The notes under the pieces are model-generated. The model did not search any database. It saw only the letters and a program-made list of their open reading frames with translations, and was not told the origin of the DNA. From Thermoproteota archaeon (GTDB taxonomy: Archaea > Korarchaeota > Korarchaeia > Korarchaeales > Korarchaeaceae), in the NCBI GenBank assembly GCA_027491435.1, contig JAOZFG010000004.1:62001-126000 (forward strand): 64,000 bases of DNA, written 5' to 3'. The translations under genes were made by a program, and so were the position numbers. Below, one piece after another: positions 26,247-34,079 of this stretch. Position 1 is the stretch's first letter; each line of letters begins with the position of its first letter.

Positions 26247-26622
26247 TTATGGCACCTCTGACTTTGTTCAGGAACTTCTCCAGGTTAACGATGTATCTCT
26301 CGTGCTCTCCCTCGCCTATGAGCACATCCCTCCAGTAAGCCTCCACCCTGAAGGTGAGCTTTCTCCCGCTCACGTCAACCAGCTTAACTCGAACCCTCAC
26401 TACCTCTCCTACTGGAGCCGGCGCTTTATGAGAGACGCACACTTTGGTTCCCACAGTGGTGTGTCCCTCGGGTATCCTGTCCTGCACGAGCCTGTGGGAG
26501 GAGATCTCCATTAGGCCTATCATGGACGGAGTTGACAGCACCTTCACTTCCCTTATGTGACCTGCAGCCATCTCCTCGCTAACTTCGTAAGAGAACTCGC
26601 CTTCTAAACCCCTTTCAAGCAT
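26221..26622 (-). CDS. Hot-dog thioesterase family protein
   Basis: A 133-residue single hot-dog fold protein. STPSMIGLMEISSHRLVQ and PEGHTTVGTKVCVSHKAPAPVGE are the family blocks, close to the fluoroacetyl-CoA thioesterase (FlK) group with its Thr/Glu/His-like catalytic pattern. It likely hydrolyses an acyl-CoA, but the substrate is unknown. The gene starts from the TATA shared with the divergent small gene and overlaps nth, a repair gene, without obvious link of function. Confidence 0.8.
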   Translation of the reverse strand: MLERGLEGEFSYEVSEEMAAGHIREVKVLSTPSMIGLMEISSHRLVQDRIPEGHTTVGTKVCVSHKAPAPVGEVVRVRVKLVDVSGRKLTFRVEAYWRDVLIGEGEHERYIVNLEKFLNKVRGAISESKRVDK

Positions 26623-26651
26623 AACATCACCACCTAGAGACCCTAGAAACG

Positions 26652-26660
26652 TTTATATAT
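26652..26660. promoter_or_regulatory. Shared bidirectional TATA box
   Basis: TTTATATAT is almost self-complementary. It is about 25 nt upstream of the ATG at 26681 (plus) and about 34 nt from the ATG at 26622 (minus), so both divergent genes could use one box with little or no leader. Confidence 0.45.
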
Positions 26661-26680
26661 CCTTCTAAAAGTCAAGACCT

Positions 26681-26992
26681 ATGAGCTCATGGGAGTCCGG
26701 GGTAAAAAAGGCCATCGAGAGATTTAACGAGATGAGGAGCCCGGAGGCTGTGGCCGAGATATTGCTGTTGGAGGGCGATAACCTCATAATAAGGATAAGT
26801 GGGCCATTCTGTGCATCATGTGGACTCTTTGACTACTTTGATGACTTGGCCTTCCTCTTAGAAGAGGAGTTAGGCGTCCTGGTCTCAGTAGAAGAGGTTG
26901 AGGAGCTGGAGGACTCATCCTACCTGGCCTTGTACAAGATAGGGGTTAAGGAGAAGAAGGACAGGAGGCTGGAACCTGTCTTCAACCCCTGA
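26681..26992 (+). CDS. Conserved small protein of unknown function
   Basis: A 103-residue protein not assigned to any family by me. It has one CASC pair in GPFCASCGLFDYFDDL (Cys46, Cys49), a mixed alpha/beta pattern and an acidic middle. The close TATA spacing suggests a leaderless transcript starting at the ATG. The 3' end overlaps the convergent histone-deacetylase-like gene by 11 nt. Confidence 0.65.
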   Translation: MSSWESGVKKAIERFNEMRSPEAVAEILLLEGDNLIIRISGPFCASCGLFDYFDDLAFLLEEELGVLVSVEEVEELEDSSYLALYKIGVKEKKDRRLEPVFNP

Positions 26993-28022
26993 CGTTCCAG
27001 TACTTGGAGAAAACCTTCTTACCCTCATCTATCAGGGCCCTCGTCCTCCTGATAACCCGATCATCTTCTATTTCAGGGGATCCGTCAACCTCCCTGGGGT
27101 CCTTGGGAAGTACCTCACCCATGAACCCATAAGATAAAGCCAGCCACCCCCAGTTCCTTATCTCCTCGTTGTACCCGCTGATCAGAAGGTTCACCTTGCT
27201 TTTTGACTTAAGAGAGGAGGCCCATCCACCAAGCTCCCACAGGCCCTCAATGGTCTGACCTAAGTTGGTTAGCGGGTCTGAGTAGTGGGGGTCGCTCCCC
27301 CCATGAGCGATCACGAGGTCTGCATCGAAGCTCTCAGTTATGGGCACCACAAGCTCCTCTATAGCTATCTTGTAGGACTCGGGCCCCGCTTTAGGGGGTA
27401 GGGGGACGTTAACCGTGTACCCTTCGCCCTTACCCCTTCCAACCTGGTGTAGAAATCCAACTCCAGGGTAAATAGTTGCTGGATCCTGATGGAGGCTTAC
27501 GTACAAGACGCTATCGTCTTCATAAAATATTTCCATAGTCCCGTTACCGTGATGGGCGTCGTGGTCGAATATTAGGACTCTATCAACTCCCTGAGATTGG
27601 GCCCATCTGGCAGCTACCGCAACGTCGTTGATCAGGCAAAAGCCTCCCCCCTCTCTCACGCCCGCGTGATGGGCGCCCCCAAATCCTAAAGAAGATCCCT
27701 CTCGAAGGGCGACCCTTATAGCCGATAGCGCCGAGTACACTAAACTTAGGGAAGCTTCCCACATACCCTTAAAAGCGGGGGTATCTAGGGAAATCAGCCC
27801 AAACCCCTTGCGGCTCATCTCAATTAGTTTATCTAAGTACCCCTTGTCGTGAACCCTCAATAAATCTTGAAAGGTGGGAGGTTCTCCTACGGGGTCTATG
27901 ATCTCTATTGGAGCGCCTAATCTTCTAATGAACCTAACAAATTTGGGGAATCGATCACCCCGGAAGGGGTGACCGTACCCAAAGTCATAGTCCTTAACTC
28001 CTGGTACGTATGGGAACTTCAT
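26982..28022 (-). CDS. Histone deacetylase-superfamily hydrolase
   Basis: Zinc-dependent deacetylase or amidohydrolase related to acetoin-utilisation AcuC and acetylpolyamine amidohydrolases. GGAHHAG gives the His-His pair, DHDAHHGNG the Asp and His metal ligands, and HGGSDPHYSDPL the second Asp region (usual GFDAHxxDPLG, here altered to SDPHYSDPL). Length 346 is normal. It overlaps the PEP-synthase-like gene by 4 nt, in one minus-strand unit with the SAM hydrolase. The substrate (protein lysine or polyamine) is not shown. Confidence 0.88.
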   Translation of the reverse strand: MKFPYVPGVKDYDFGYGHPFRGDRFPKFVRFIRRLGAPIEIIDPVGEPPTFQDLLRVHDKGYLDKLIEMSRKGFGLISLDTPAFKGMWEASLSLVYSALSAIRVALREGSSLGFGGAHHAGVREGGGFCLINDVAVAARWAQSQGVDRVLIFDHDAHHGNGTMEIFYEDDSVLYVSLHQDPATIYPGVGFLHQVGRGKGEGYTVNVPLPPKAGPESYKIAIEELVVPITESFDADLVIAHGGSDPHYSDPLTNLGQTIEGLWELGGWASSLKSKSKVNLLISGYNEEIRNWGWLALSYGFMGEVLPKDPREVDGSPEIEDDRVIRRTRALIDEGKKVFSKYWNVRG

Positions 28023-29674
28023 GGTATCTCAAGCAATTTCCTGACCTCTATCTTGTAAATAAGCTGTCTGTAATATGAGGGCTTACCCCCAACGGCCACT
28101 CCATAAGCCCCCTCCATTATTGCGGCCTCTATAAATTTAGGCGTCAAGGGGCCGTGTTTAACGCTGACTATGAACTTCTTACCTTTCATGCTGGATAGAA
28201 GTCTGTTTATGTAGACAACCTTGCCCATCTCGCTGCTAAATGGTTTTATCAGAGAGGGCACGTCCAGTATTACCTTATCCCAATCTAAGGTGATTGCTGC
28301 ACCGGGGTTTCTCATGACAGCCCACAGGTCTTTTACGCCATATCCCTTCAACAAGCTTAAGTAGAGTTCTATCTCATCCGTGGTCTCAGCTATTATAGCG
28401 TAAGACCTGTACACGGATCTGCTGATCTTATTCTCCTCGAAAGGCACGCCTCTTGGCAGTAGGGCTATAACCTCTTTCCCTTGTATTGAAGGGGCTTTGT
28501 CCAGAGTGGTGATAACGCCGTCGAACCTGTCAACGTTCTTAGGCGATGAGCTCCTGAGAAACAGCCTGGTTCCCGTGACCACGCTCACCACGATGGGCTT
28601 TCTGTAATGCTTCTCCTCCACCACAACCTCCTTGGCCTTCTCCACTTCGGCCTTCTCCTTATTCACCTCAACCTCCCTACTCAAGCGCTGTACGGGCTGA
28701 CTCAAGAATTCTAAAACCCTCTTCTCCACGGCTCTCACCGGAGGTCTCTCAGGCTCCTTGTGAGCCTGTATAACGTATAGGTCAGAGGTCCCATCTTGAA
28801 CTATCCACTCCACCCTTGTCGGGGTGCCGAAGACCTTCGATAGGTTGACAGAGGTCCTAGTTATCTCTATTATTTTGGCCTCATCTAGGGACGAGTTAAC
28901 CCAGAGGTTCTGAGGGACCTCCTCCCTTTTAATCCCCTGCGGGGTGGGAACTGCCCTGAACCTCTTCTCCTCAACCTCGCTTTCAACGACCCTCATGTCT
29001 TCCACTAACACCTTAAACCTGTCTTTAGCGGAATCTGCTGCCATTAACCCCCAAGTGGACTCTATAAGAACTTCTCCAGCCCTTCTAGATGGACAACATA
29101 CAGCTATGCCAGAGGAGAGTGGATAAATAACCTTCTGAATGATGGCAGCTATGCTTATGTCTTCCGGAGGAATACCCAGATCAATTAACCTGGCTATCAA
29201 CCTTAGGGAAAAGGCCTCAAGCCAGAGGTTGGTGAGAGCTCGCTTTATCCCTTCCTTATTAGCTCTATCAAACCAGACCCTAGTCCTACCCTCTAGATCT
29301 CCGTCTTTAAGGCCCATGGCATATGGAGACGGCCTGACCACTATGAACTTGGCTGATAGGTCATCCAATTTCTCTAAGATCCCCTCTATGAGCTCATCAG
29401 GCACCTCCATCGACTGGGCTTTCCTGAACACCCTGTCAAGCCATTCCTTAACTTTCGCCAGGTTTGCCTCATCTTCTCTCAAGTAGCGGGCTAGCCTGAA
29501 GATCTCATGCCTGAGGCCCTCCCTCTGCAACCACCTGTTGAACTGACTTGTAGTCACCACCAGCCCAGGAGGAACCCTAATGCCGCTCTCTATAACCCTG
29601 TAGAGGTTCTTTGCTTTAAAACCGACGTCTTCCTCCGGAGCTCCCCTCAAATCACTCAGGTACAGGATAGTCAA
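28019..29674 (-). CDS. Degenerate PEP-synthase-like protein lacking the phosphohistidine domain
   Basis: Residues 18-300 follow the PEP/pyruvate-binding ATP-grasp domain of PEP synthase: GFKAKNLYRVIESGIRVPPG (usual GGKGASL...VPPGF), VRPSPYAMG in place of VRSSATAED, VIYPLSSGIAV, and ESTWGL. No GGxTSHAAI phosphohistidine motif is present. The end (VKHGPLTPKFIEAAIMEGAYGVAVGGKPSYYRQLIYKIE) resembles the last strands of the PEP-synthase C-terminal barrel. So the protein keeps both ends but not the swivelling middle, and is probably not a standard PEP synthase. It lies between the deacetylase-like and SAM hydrolase genes. Confidence 0.6.
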   Translation of the reverse strand: MTILYLSDLRGAPEEDVGFKAKNLYRVIESGIRVPPGLVVTTSQFNRWLQREGLRHEIFRLARYLREDEANLAKVKEWLDRVFRKAQSMEVPDELIEGILEKLDDLSAKFIVVRPSPYAMGLKDGDLEGRTRVWFDRANKEGIKRALTNLWLEAFSLRLIARLIDLGIPPEDISIAAIIQKVIYPLSSGIAVCCPSRRAGEVLIESTWGLMAADSAKDRFKVLVEDMRVVESEVEEKRFRAVPTPQGIKREEVPQNLWVNSSLDEAKIIEITRTSVNLSKVFGTPTRVEWIVQDGTSDLYVIQAHKEPERPPVRAVEKRVLEFLSQPVQRLSREVEVNKEKAEVEKAKEVVVEEKHYRKPIVVSVVTGTRLFLRSSSPKNVDRFDGVITTLDKAPSIQGKEVIALLPRGVPFEENKISRSVYRSYAIIAETTDEIELYLSLLKGYGVKDLWAVMRNPGAAITLDWDKVILDVPSLIKPFSSEMGKVVYINRLLSSMKGKKFIVSVKHGPLTPKFIEAAIMEGAYGVAVGGKPSYYRQLIYKIEVRKLLEIP

Positions 29675-30450
29675 GCTATCACCTCTACCACATCTCCTAC
29701 GCCGGCCCCCGATAACTTCGCGGCGTTGCCCCTAGCCACTGAGATTTCCATAAGGTTCGTGCTTCCCCTTATTATAAGGAACCCCCTTCCCTCGTAATAA
29801 GGTGACCTATAGGCCTGTAGAACGGCCCTTCCCACCTTTATGAAAGCCCTTTTAAGGTTCTTAACCTCTCTCCATGGGATGTTGGTCACCAGGTTGCCAA
29901 ACCTATCGACGTTCATTATCTCGCCGATTATCCTGTTGCCGGATCTTCTATAGTTCCATATGTTTAGCTTGATCAGGTCCTGTATTGACTTAGGGAATCC
30001 GAAGCTTTCTATATTCCTTCCACACGAGATCATACCAGCTATCGGGGCAAACACGTCCCTGCCATCGAAGGTGCCAGTTCTCCTGAAGGCTAGTCCCGTC
30101 GACTCTAAGTCTATCTTGTAGGCTTTGTAGGACCTACCCTCTATAGAGGGCCAGAAGAGCCCGTTATCAGGTCCGACGAAGGTGAACTCCCCGGTAAGCA
30201 CTATAGGATCCCTATCGGACCCAACCCCCGGGTCAACCACCCCCACCACTATAGCTCCCTTAGGGATGGCCGTTAGGGATTGCCATATAAGAAAGGATCC
30301 ATGTTTGACGTTGAACGGGAGAACCTTGTGCGTTATATCGTACACGTTGGCGCCTGGGCACTCCCTCTTTATGGCTCCCTTAAGAGCTCCAACGTAATAG
30401 CTCTCATCTCCGAAGTCGGTTATCAGGAAAATTGGGGCACTCATCATCAT
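29671..30450 (-). CDS. SAM hydrolase (DUF62 / SAM-hydroxide adenosyltransferase)
   Basis: Cleaves S-adenosylmethionine with hydroxide to adenosine and methionine in known archaeal homologues. ITDFGDESYYVGALKGA, VVDPGVGSDRDPIV, VGPDNGLFWPS and the RFGNLVTNIP block are all present. The start ATG at 30450 follows GGAGTGG; a longer upstream extension has no family similarity. It overlaps the PEP-synthase-like gene by 4 nt. Confidence 0.92.
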   Translation of the reverse strand: MMMSAPIFLITDFGDESYYVGALKGAIKRECPGANVYDITHKVLPFNVKHGSFLIWQSLTAIPKGAIVVGVVDPGVGSDRDPIVLTGEFTFVGPDNGLFWPSIEGRSYKAYKIDLESTGLAFRRTGTFDGRDVFAPIAGMISCGRNIESFGFPKSIQDLIKLNIWNYRRSGNRIIGEIMNVDRFGNLVTNIPWREVKNLKRAFIKVGRAVLQAYRSPYYEGRGFLIIRGSTNLMEISVARGNAAKLSGAGVGDVVEVIA

Positions 30451-30465
30451 AACCACTCCTAACCC

Positions 30466-30472
30466 TTTATAA
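30466..30472. promoter_or_regulatory. TATA box between SAM hydrolase and small membrane protein
   Basis: TTTATAA (TTATAAA on minus) is about 19 nt from the SAM hydrolase ATG and about 38 nt from the plus-strand ATG at 30507. It may serve one or both genes. Confidence 0.35.
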
Positions 30473-30506
30473 GGTCCCGCGCTCACCTGCCCTTGAGGGA
30501 AAGAGG

Positions 30507-30725
30507 ATGGATAGATCACGTGGCCTAACCATTAAGGCCATCGTCATCATGGCCTTCGGCGTGGCCCTAGTTGTATCGTCCTTTTTAGTCATGGTAATGG
30601 ACATCAGCTCCCTCCTTCTAGTCCTGAGGGTAACCACTTTCTCTTGGATGTTCTTACTGGGCCTGGTTCTCATACTAATATCGTATAAGCTGATGACTCT
30701 CAGGCCTCCTCCCCCTCAAGAGTGA
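30507..30725 (+). CDS. Small two-helix membrane protein
   Basis: A 72-residue protein with two hydrophobic helices (about 10-30 and 46-62), starting MDRSRGLTIKAIVIM and ending in a proline-rich tail (RPPPPQE). No family recognised. The TATA box is about 35-40 nt upstream. The 3' end overlaps the convergent ThpR gene by 26 nt, the longest convergent overlap in the window. Confidence 0.55.
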   Translation: MDRSRGLTIKAIVIMAFGVALVVSSFLVMVMDISSLLLVLRVTTFSWMFLLGLVLILISYKLMTLRPPPPQE

Positions 30726-31278
30726 GCGGGAAGGAGTGCAGCGTCTCGTAAATGGGCCCCTTAGGCGTTAACGTGCTCTTCTTAAGTCTAACTTCCCTCA
30801 CCTCAATCTCGCCGATCTCCACGTTCTCAACTCTAGTTATTAGGCTGGGCAGGTCAGAAGACCTGTACTTAACCCTGGCTATTGTCAAATGAGGTTCGAA
30901 GGACCTCTTCTCCTTAGGAAACCCGACCTTCCTCAAGGCGTCCTCTACTAGGTTGGCGAGCCTAATCAGCGAATCCCTCCCGTCGCTGACCCCCACCCAT
31001 ATTACGTTGGGCCTGCTTACCCTAGGGAAGGCGCCCACCCTCTCTAGCCTAATCCTGAACGGGTCAACTCCCTTAAGGGCTCCCTCTAGGGCCTTCACTA
31101 TCACGGGTATTCTAGTCTCCTCTACCTCTCCCAGGAATTTCAGGGTTATGTGGAGATTCTCTGGCTCAACCAGCTTTATCCTGGCCGAGGAGGAAGATAT
31201 CTCTCTCTGTATATCAACTATCTTACCCCTTACGAGCTCGTCCTCTAAATCAACGGCTACGAAAGTCCTCAGCCTCAT
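30700..31278 (-). CDS. thpR: RNA 2',3'-cyclic phosphodiesterase (ThpR, 2H family)
   Basis: The two catalytic H-x-T/S motifs are HITLKFLGE (about residue 43) and HLTIARVK (about residue 130), as in the 2'-5' RNA ligase/cyclic phosphodiesterase family, which hydrolyses 2',3'-cyclic phosphates at RNA ends. Length 192 is normal. It lies directly downstream of the cupin gene on the minus strand. RNA end processing is also served by RtcA and Clp1 elsewhere in the window. Confidence 0.92.
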   Translation of the reverse strand: MRLRTFVAVDLEDELVRGKIVDIQREISSSSARIKLVEPENLHITLKFLGEVEETRIPVIVKALEGALKGVDPFRIRLERVGAFPRVSRPNVIWVGVSDGRDSLIRLANLVEDALRKVGFPKEKRSFEPHLTIARVKYRSSDLPSLITRVENVEIGEIEVREVRLKKSTLTPKGPIYETLHSFPLTLEGEEA

Positions 31279-31279
31279 T

Positions 31280-31633
31280 TCACCTCAGCTCTGGCGGAAC
31301 CCCCTCATTGGGTATCATGCAGAGGAACGTCACTTCCTCGTAGGCCTCGTAGGAGTGGGGAAGGTTGGGAGGTATGAAGATCGCGTCGCCTTCCTTAACT
31401 TCGTAATCTTCTCCTCCTATGGTTATCTTACCCCTCCCCTTCAGTATTAGGATTTCATGCTCCCAGGGGTGCTTGTGTTCGGGTATCTTGCCCCCTTCAT
31501 CCATCCTGAATATCCTCATCGAGAAGTTGGGGACACCGTCCTTTGGGGAGAAGACCCACTTTATCCAGGTCTTCTCTGCTATTTCAACTGGTTTGAACTC
31601 TAGCTCCTCCAAACTCTTGATGATCGGTTTCAT
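31280..31633 (-). CDS. Cupin-domain protein
   Basis: A single 117-residue cupin barrel: HKHPWEHEILILKGRG (motif 1, with two His and Glu) and PPNLPHSYEA (motif 2 with the His ligand). Such proteins bind metal and small molecules or sugars; the function cannot be narrowed. It sits one base upstream of thpR on the same strand, so the two may be co-transcribed. Confidence 0.85.
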   Translation of the reverse strand: MKPIIKSLEELEFKPVEIAEKTWIKWVFSPKDGVPNFSMRIFRMDEGGKIPEHKHPWEHEILILKGRGKITIGGEDYEVKEGDAIFIPPNLPHSYEAYEEVTFLCMIPNEGVPPELR

Positions 31634-31677
31634 ATAACGTTATAACGACGACAGGGTATTAAATTTAGCGAGGTAGC

Positions 31678-32568
31678 ATGAGGGCCCTGGTAACAGGAGC
31701 GAGCGGCATGCTCGGCTTGAACCTAACAGAGCTTCTACTGAAAGAAGGGTGGGATCTAACCTTCTTGGTGAATCCAGGGAGCTTAAAGAAGAGGCCTTGG
31801 GCGAAAAGCCTCCTTAAGGGGAGAATAGTAGAGTCTAGAGTGGAGGAATTCGGGGAAAGGTTGGACGTAGATGTGGTGTTTCATCTAGCGGCGGTGATGA
31901 GGGGCCCCACCTGGAGGATCAACTATCAGGGAACGAAAAACGTCCTAGAAAGGGTCTCATTCGATAAGTTCGTACTGGTTAGCAGCATTCTAGCCTTAGG
32001 GGACTCCCTGAATCAAAATGCGTCAGAAGACACTCTATGCAGGCCTAGAACTGGTTATGAGAAGTCCAAGTGTGAGGCTGAAAGGGAAGTGTCTAAGCTG
32101 GAGGACTTCGTTATAGTCAGGCCCGGTTGGATATACGGCAAGTATTCCATCAACCCAGACATACTTAGCATCGTCAGGTTAGTTAAGCGGGGGATCGCAC
32201 CGGTGTTGATTGATGAAGAGCTGCCTTTAGCTATGGTCAACGCTAAGGACGTGGCTAGGGCCATTTTACACCTGGTAAAGATAGGGGCTAAAGGGACGTT
32301 CAACGTGAGAGGGCCTAGGATGTACTCTATGGGGGAGCTAATTGATGTTATATCCTCTGTCTTAGGTAAGAAGCCCATTAAAGTTAGGTTGCCAAAGCTA
32401 GCTGTAAGCCTGTATTCCAAGAGGGTGGACGTAGCTAGATACCTGTTGCTAGCACCGAGAGACGTTCCTATAGACAGGTTAAGGGAAACAGGCTTCAACC
32501 CTTCTGTGGAACTCGATGAAGGGATGGAAGAGGCCATATCTTGGATGAGGGGGCAGGGGATAATCTAG
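31678..32568 (+). CDS. NAD-dependent epimerase/dehydratase (extended SDR)
   Basis: Rossmann GASGMLGLN motif at the N-terminus, VFHLAAV, a catalytic YEKSK and VRPGWIYG are all classic of nucleotide-sugar or 3-beta-HSD-like extended SDRs. The 296-residue length fits. The product (sugar epimerase, reductase) is unknown. It starts 44 nt from the divergent cupin gene and is followed by tRNA-Met. Confidence 0.85.
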   Translation: MRALVTGASGMLGLNLTELLLKEGWDLTFLVNPGSLKKRPWAKSLLKGRIVESRVEEFGERLDVDVVFHLAAVMRGPTWRINYQGTKNVLERVSFDKFVLVSSILALGDSLNQNASEDTLCRPRTGYEKSKCEAEREVSKLEDFVIVRPGWIYGKYSINPDILSIVRLVKRGIAPVLIDEELPLAMVNAKDVARAILHLVKIGAKGTFNVRGPRMYSMGELIDVISSVLGKKPIKVRLPKLAVSLYSKRVDVARYLLLAPRDVPIDRLRETGFNPSVELDEGMEEAISWMRGQGII

Positions 32569-32610
32569 ATCAAAGTTTATAAATGGGCAAGCCCCTCCCA
32601 TTCTCTGGGA

Positions 32611-32720
32611 GCCGGGGTAGCTCAGCCTGGTTAGAGCACCGGACTCATAAGCTGGATGGGCCCACGGTGCTCTGCTGGGAAATCCGGGGGTCCCGGGTTC
32701 AAATCCCGGCCCCGGCACCA
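32611..32720 (+). tRNA. trnM: tRNA-Met (CAT), elongator, with 32-nt intron
   Basis: Cloverleaf with acceptor GCCGGGG/CCCCGGC, T arm CCGGG-TTCAAAT-CCCGG and encoded CCA. The anticodon stem is CCGGA/TCCGG with CAT at 32646-32648. An intron of 32 nt at 32650-32681 lies after position 37, the canonical archaeal bulge-helix-bulge site. The anticodon stem lacks the GGG/CCC pairs of initiator tRNA, so elongator Met is preferred; a lysidine/agmatidine tRNA-Ile is unlikely by the acceptor. Confidence 0.9.
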
Positions 32721-32722
32721 CT

Positions 32723-33493
32723 TCAAGTTAAGTCTCCGCAGTTACAGTAGACCTCGTGTATTATGTCATAAAGCTCGTCGAACCCGCTTCCAGATAGGGC
32801 TGAGACCCTGACCAGCCTGGTCGCTTGTCTGTAGTCGTCCATGACCTGAACCAGGGACTGAGCCAGGTCTGCCCTTACTCCAGCTTCCCTGCTCAACGCT
32901 TCCATCAGAACGAGCTCCTCCTCCAAGGATCTGGCCACCTCATCTGAGATCTCAACGTCCGCCTTGTTGAGTATGGGTATGCTGTCCACGTCCAACCTGA
33001 GCTGTATTACTGTGGCCATCAGCTTGAGAGCTACTAAGTCAGAAGGTTTCTTAGCTAGCAGGGGGTCAAAAACAACTATAGCGACTGGAAAGCCTATCCT
33101 CTTCAAAATGCCCAGGAGCTCGGGTCCATTTTCCCTGAAAACGAACAGCTCCATCTGACCGGGGGTGTCCACTAGCACGTAGTCTGATGGTATCCTCACA
33201 AGCTCTCTATATATCTGATCGCCAAGCTCCAGCATTAAGTCAGCGCTCTTGATGAAGGCCCCATTAGGGCCCAAGTTGTATTTCTTCATGACGTCGGTGA
33301 CTCTGATGTACTTCCTGATGTCAAAGTCTGGCTTGTAAGGGAGGTAGTCTGCACCAGGATCCAAGTTAACGTACCCAACTTTCACGCCCCTGCTCTCCAA
33401 CCATCTGCCGTAACTGCCAACAAGGGTGGTCTTTCCAGATCCAGCCGGGCCCAGCACCACTACAAACTGCTTTGACAGGAGGAACTCAAACAT
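32723..33493 (-). CDS. GPN-loop GTPase
   Basis: Member of the GPN family, related to eukaryotic factors for RNA polymerase II assembly. G1 is GPAGSGKTT (about residues 15-23), the diagnostic GPN motif is in LGPNGAF (about residue 76), the switch DTPGQMELF, and NKAD for G4. Length 256 is normal. It converges on the tRNA-Met gene, ending just 2 nt past it, and is last in a minus-strand run behind the PIN pair. Confidence 0.93.
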   Translation of the reverse strand: MFEFLLSKQFVVVLGPAGSGKTTLVGSYGRWLESRGVKVGYVNLDPGADYLPYKPDFDIRKYIRVTDVMKKYNLGPNGAFIKSADLMLELGDQIYRELVRIPSDYVLVDTPGQMELFVFRENGPELLGILKRIGFPVAIVVFDPLLAKKPSDLVALKLMATVIQLRLDVDSIPILNKADVEISDEVARSLEEELVLMEALSREAGVRADLAQSLVQVMDDYRQATRLVRVSALSGSGFDELYDIIHEVYCNCGDLT

Positions 33494-33504
33494 TTTTGAC
33501 CCCC

Positions 33505-33894
33505 CTAAGGGAGAACCTCCACTCCCCTTCTTAAGGCTTTTACCCTTAATTCCTCATCAAAAGTTACTATAGGAGCTCTATAATCTTCAGAAATTATGAG
33601 TATGACCTCATCTTCCCAGTTACCTATACCTTTAAGCAGGCCTTCGATTAAAGACTCTGGGCTAGGACAGATGACGCTAGCCCTCCTATCGGATAAAACC
33701 CTGACAACAGCGGAGATGGCATCTTTATCTCCGAGGCCGGCTCCCCTTAAGAACCATATAAGCTCGTGGATAACCACGTCTGGGATTATCCACTCACTTG
33801 CCTTGTTTAGGACTGTCTTGGCTTTCTCGTGAAGTTTTTGATCTTCAAACAAGTAGTAGATTACAGCGTTAGTGTCGACAACGACCCTCCTCAA
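33505..33894 (-). CDS. PIN-domain ribonuclease, probable toxin
   Basis: A 129-residue PIN fold with the acidic residues in place: VVDTNAV (Asp7), IHELIW (Glu), NWEDEVIL (Asp) and VTFDEEL (Asp). Such proteins are usually RNases of VapC-type toxin-antitoxin pairs. A small ORF overlaps its start by 4 nt and would be the antitoxin. The pair sits between tRNA-Pro and the GPN GTPase gene. Confidence 0.8.
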   Translation of the reverse strand: MRRVVVDTNAVIYYLFEDQKLHEKAKTVLNKASEWIIPDVVIHELIWFLRGAGLGDKDAISAVVRVLSDRRASVICPSPESLIEGLLKGIGNWEDEVILIISEDYRAPIVTFDEELRVKALRRGVEVLP

Positions 33895-34079
33895 CTCTTG
33901 GCACCGTGGGCTATTAGCTCTTTTATCTCATTAACGTTGACCTCCCTGCCCAGCGCAAGCCTGTTGTGAGCCTCAATGGGTCGAATCACTACAGCCTCAC
34001 CTTCAAGCTTTTCAATCAAGTAGAAGGAACGCTCGGCTTGTAAGCATAGCTTTCCCCTAACGGGCCTGACTACCCTCAA
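33891..34079 (-). CDS. Small antitoxin-like protein paired with PIN gene
   Basis: A 62-residue protein with a TTG start, 4-nt overlap with the PIN gene and GGGTGAT about 4 nt upstream, between the tRNA-Pro 3' end and the start. The sequence (VVIRPIEAHNRLALGREVNVNEIKEL) has a strand-helix pattern as in small DNA-binding antitoxins, but no family match is certain. The genomic position is the main evidence that it is the antitoxin. Confidence 0.55.
   Translation of the reverse strand: MRVVRPVRGKLCLQAERSFYLIEKLEGEAVVIRPIEAHNRLALGREVNVNEIKELIAHGAKS

Noticed and set aside
30467-30673. Minus-strand ORF opposite the small membrane protein at 30507
   Set aside because: The plus-strand ORF has two proper hydrophobic helices and a promoter; the minus one is Arg/Thr-rich shadow sequence.
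32479-32721. Minus-strand ORF opposite tRNA-Met (GPGFEPGTPGFPS)
   Set aside because: Antisense of the tRNA gene and the end of the epimerase gene; no ribosome site and no family similarity.
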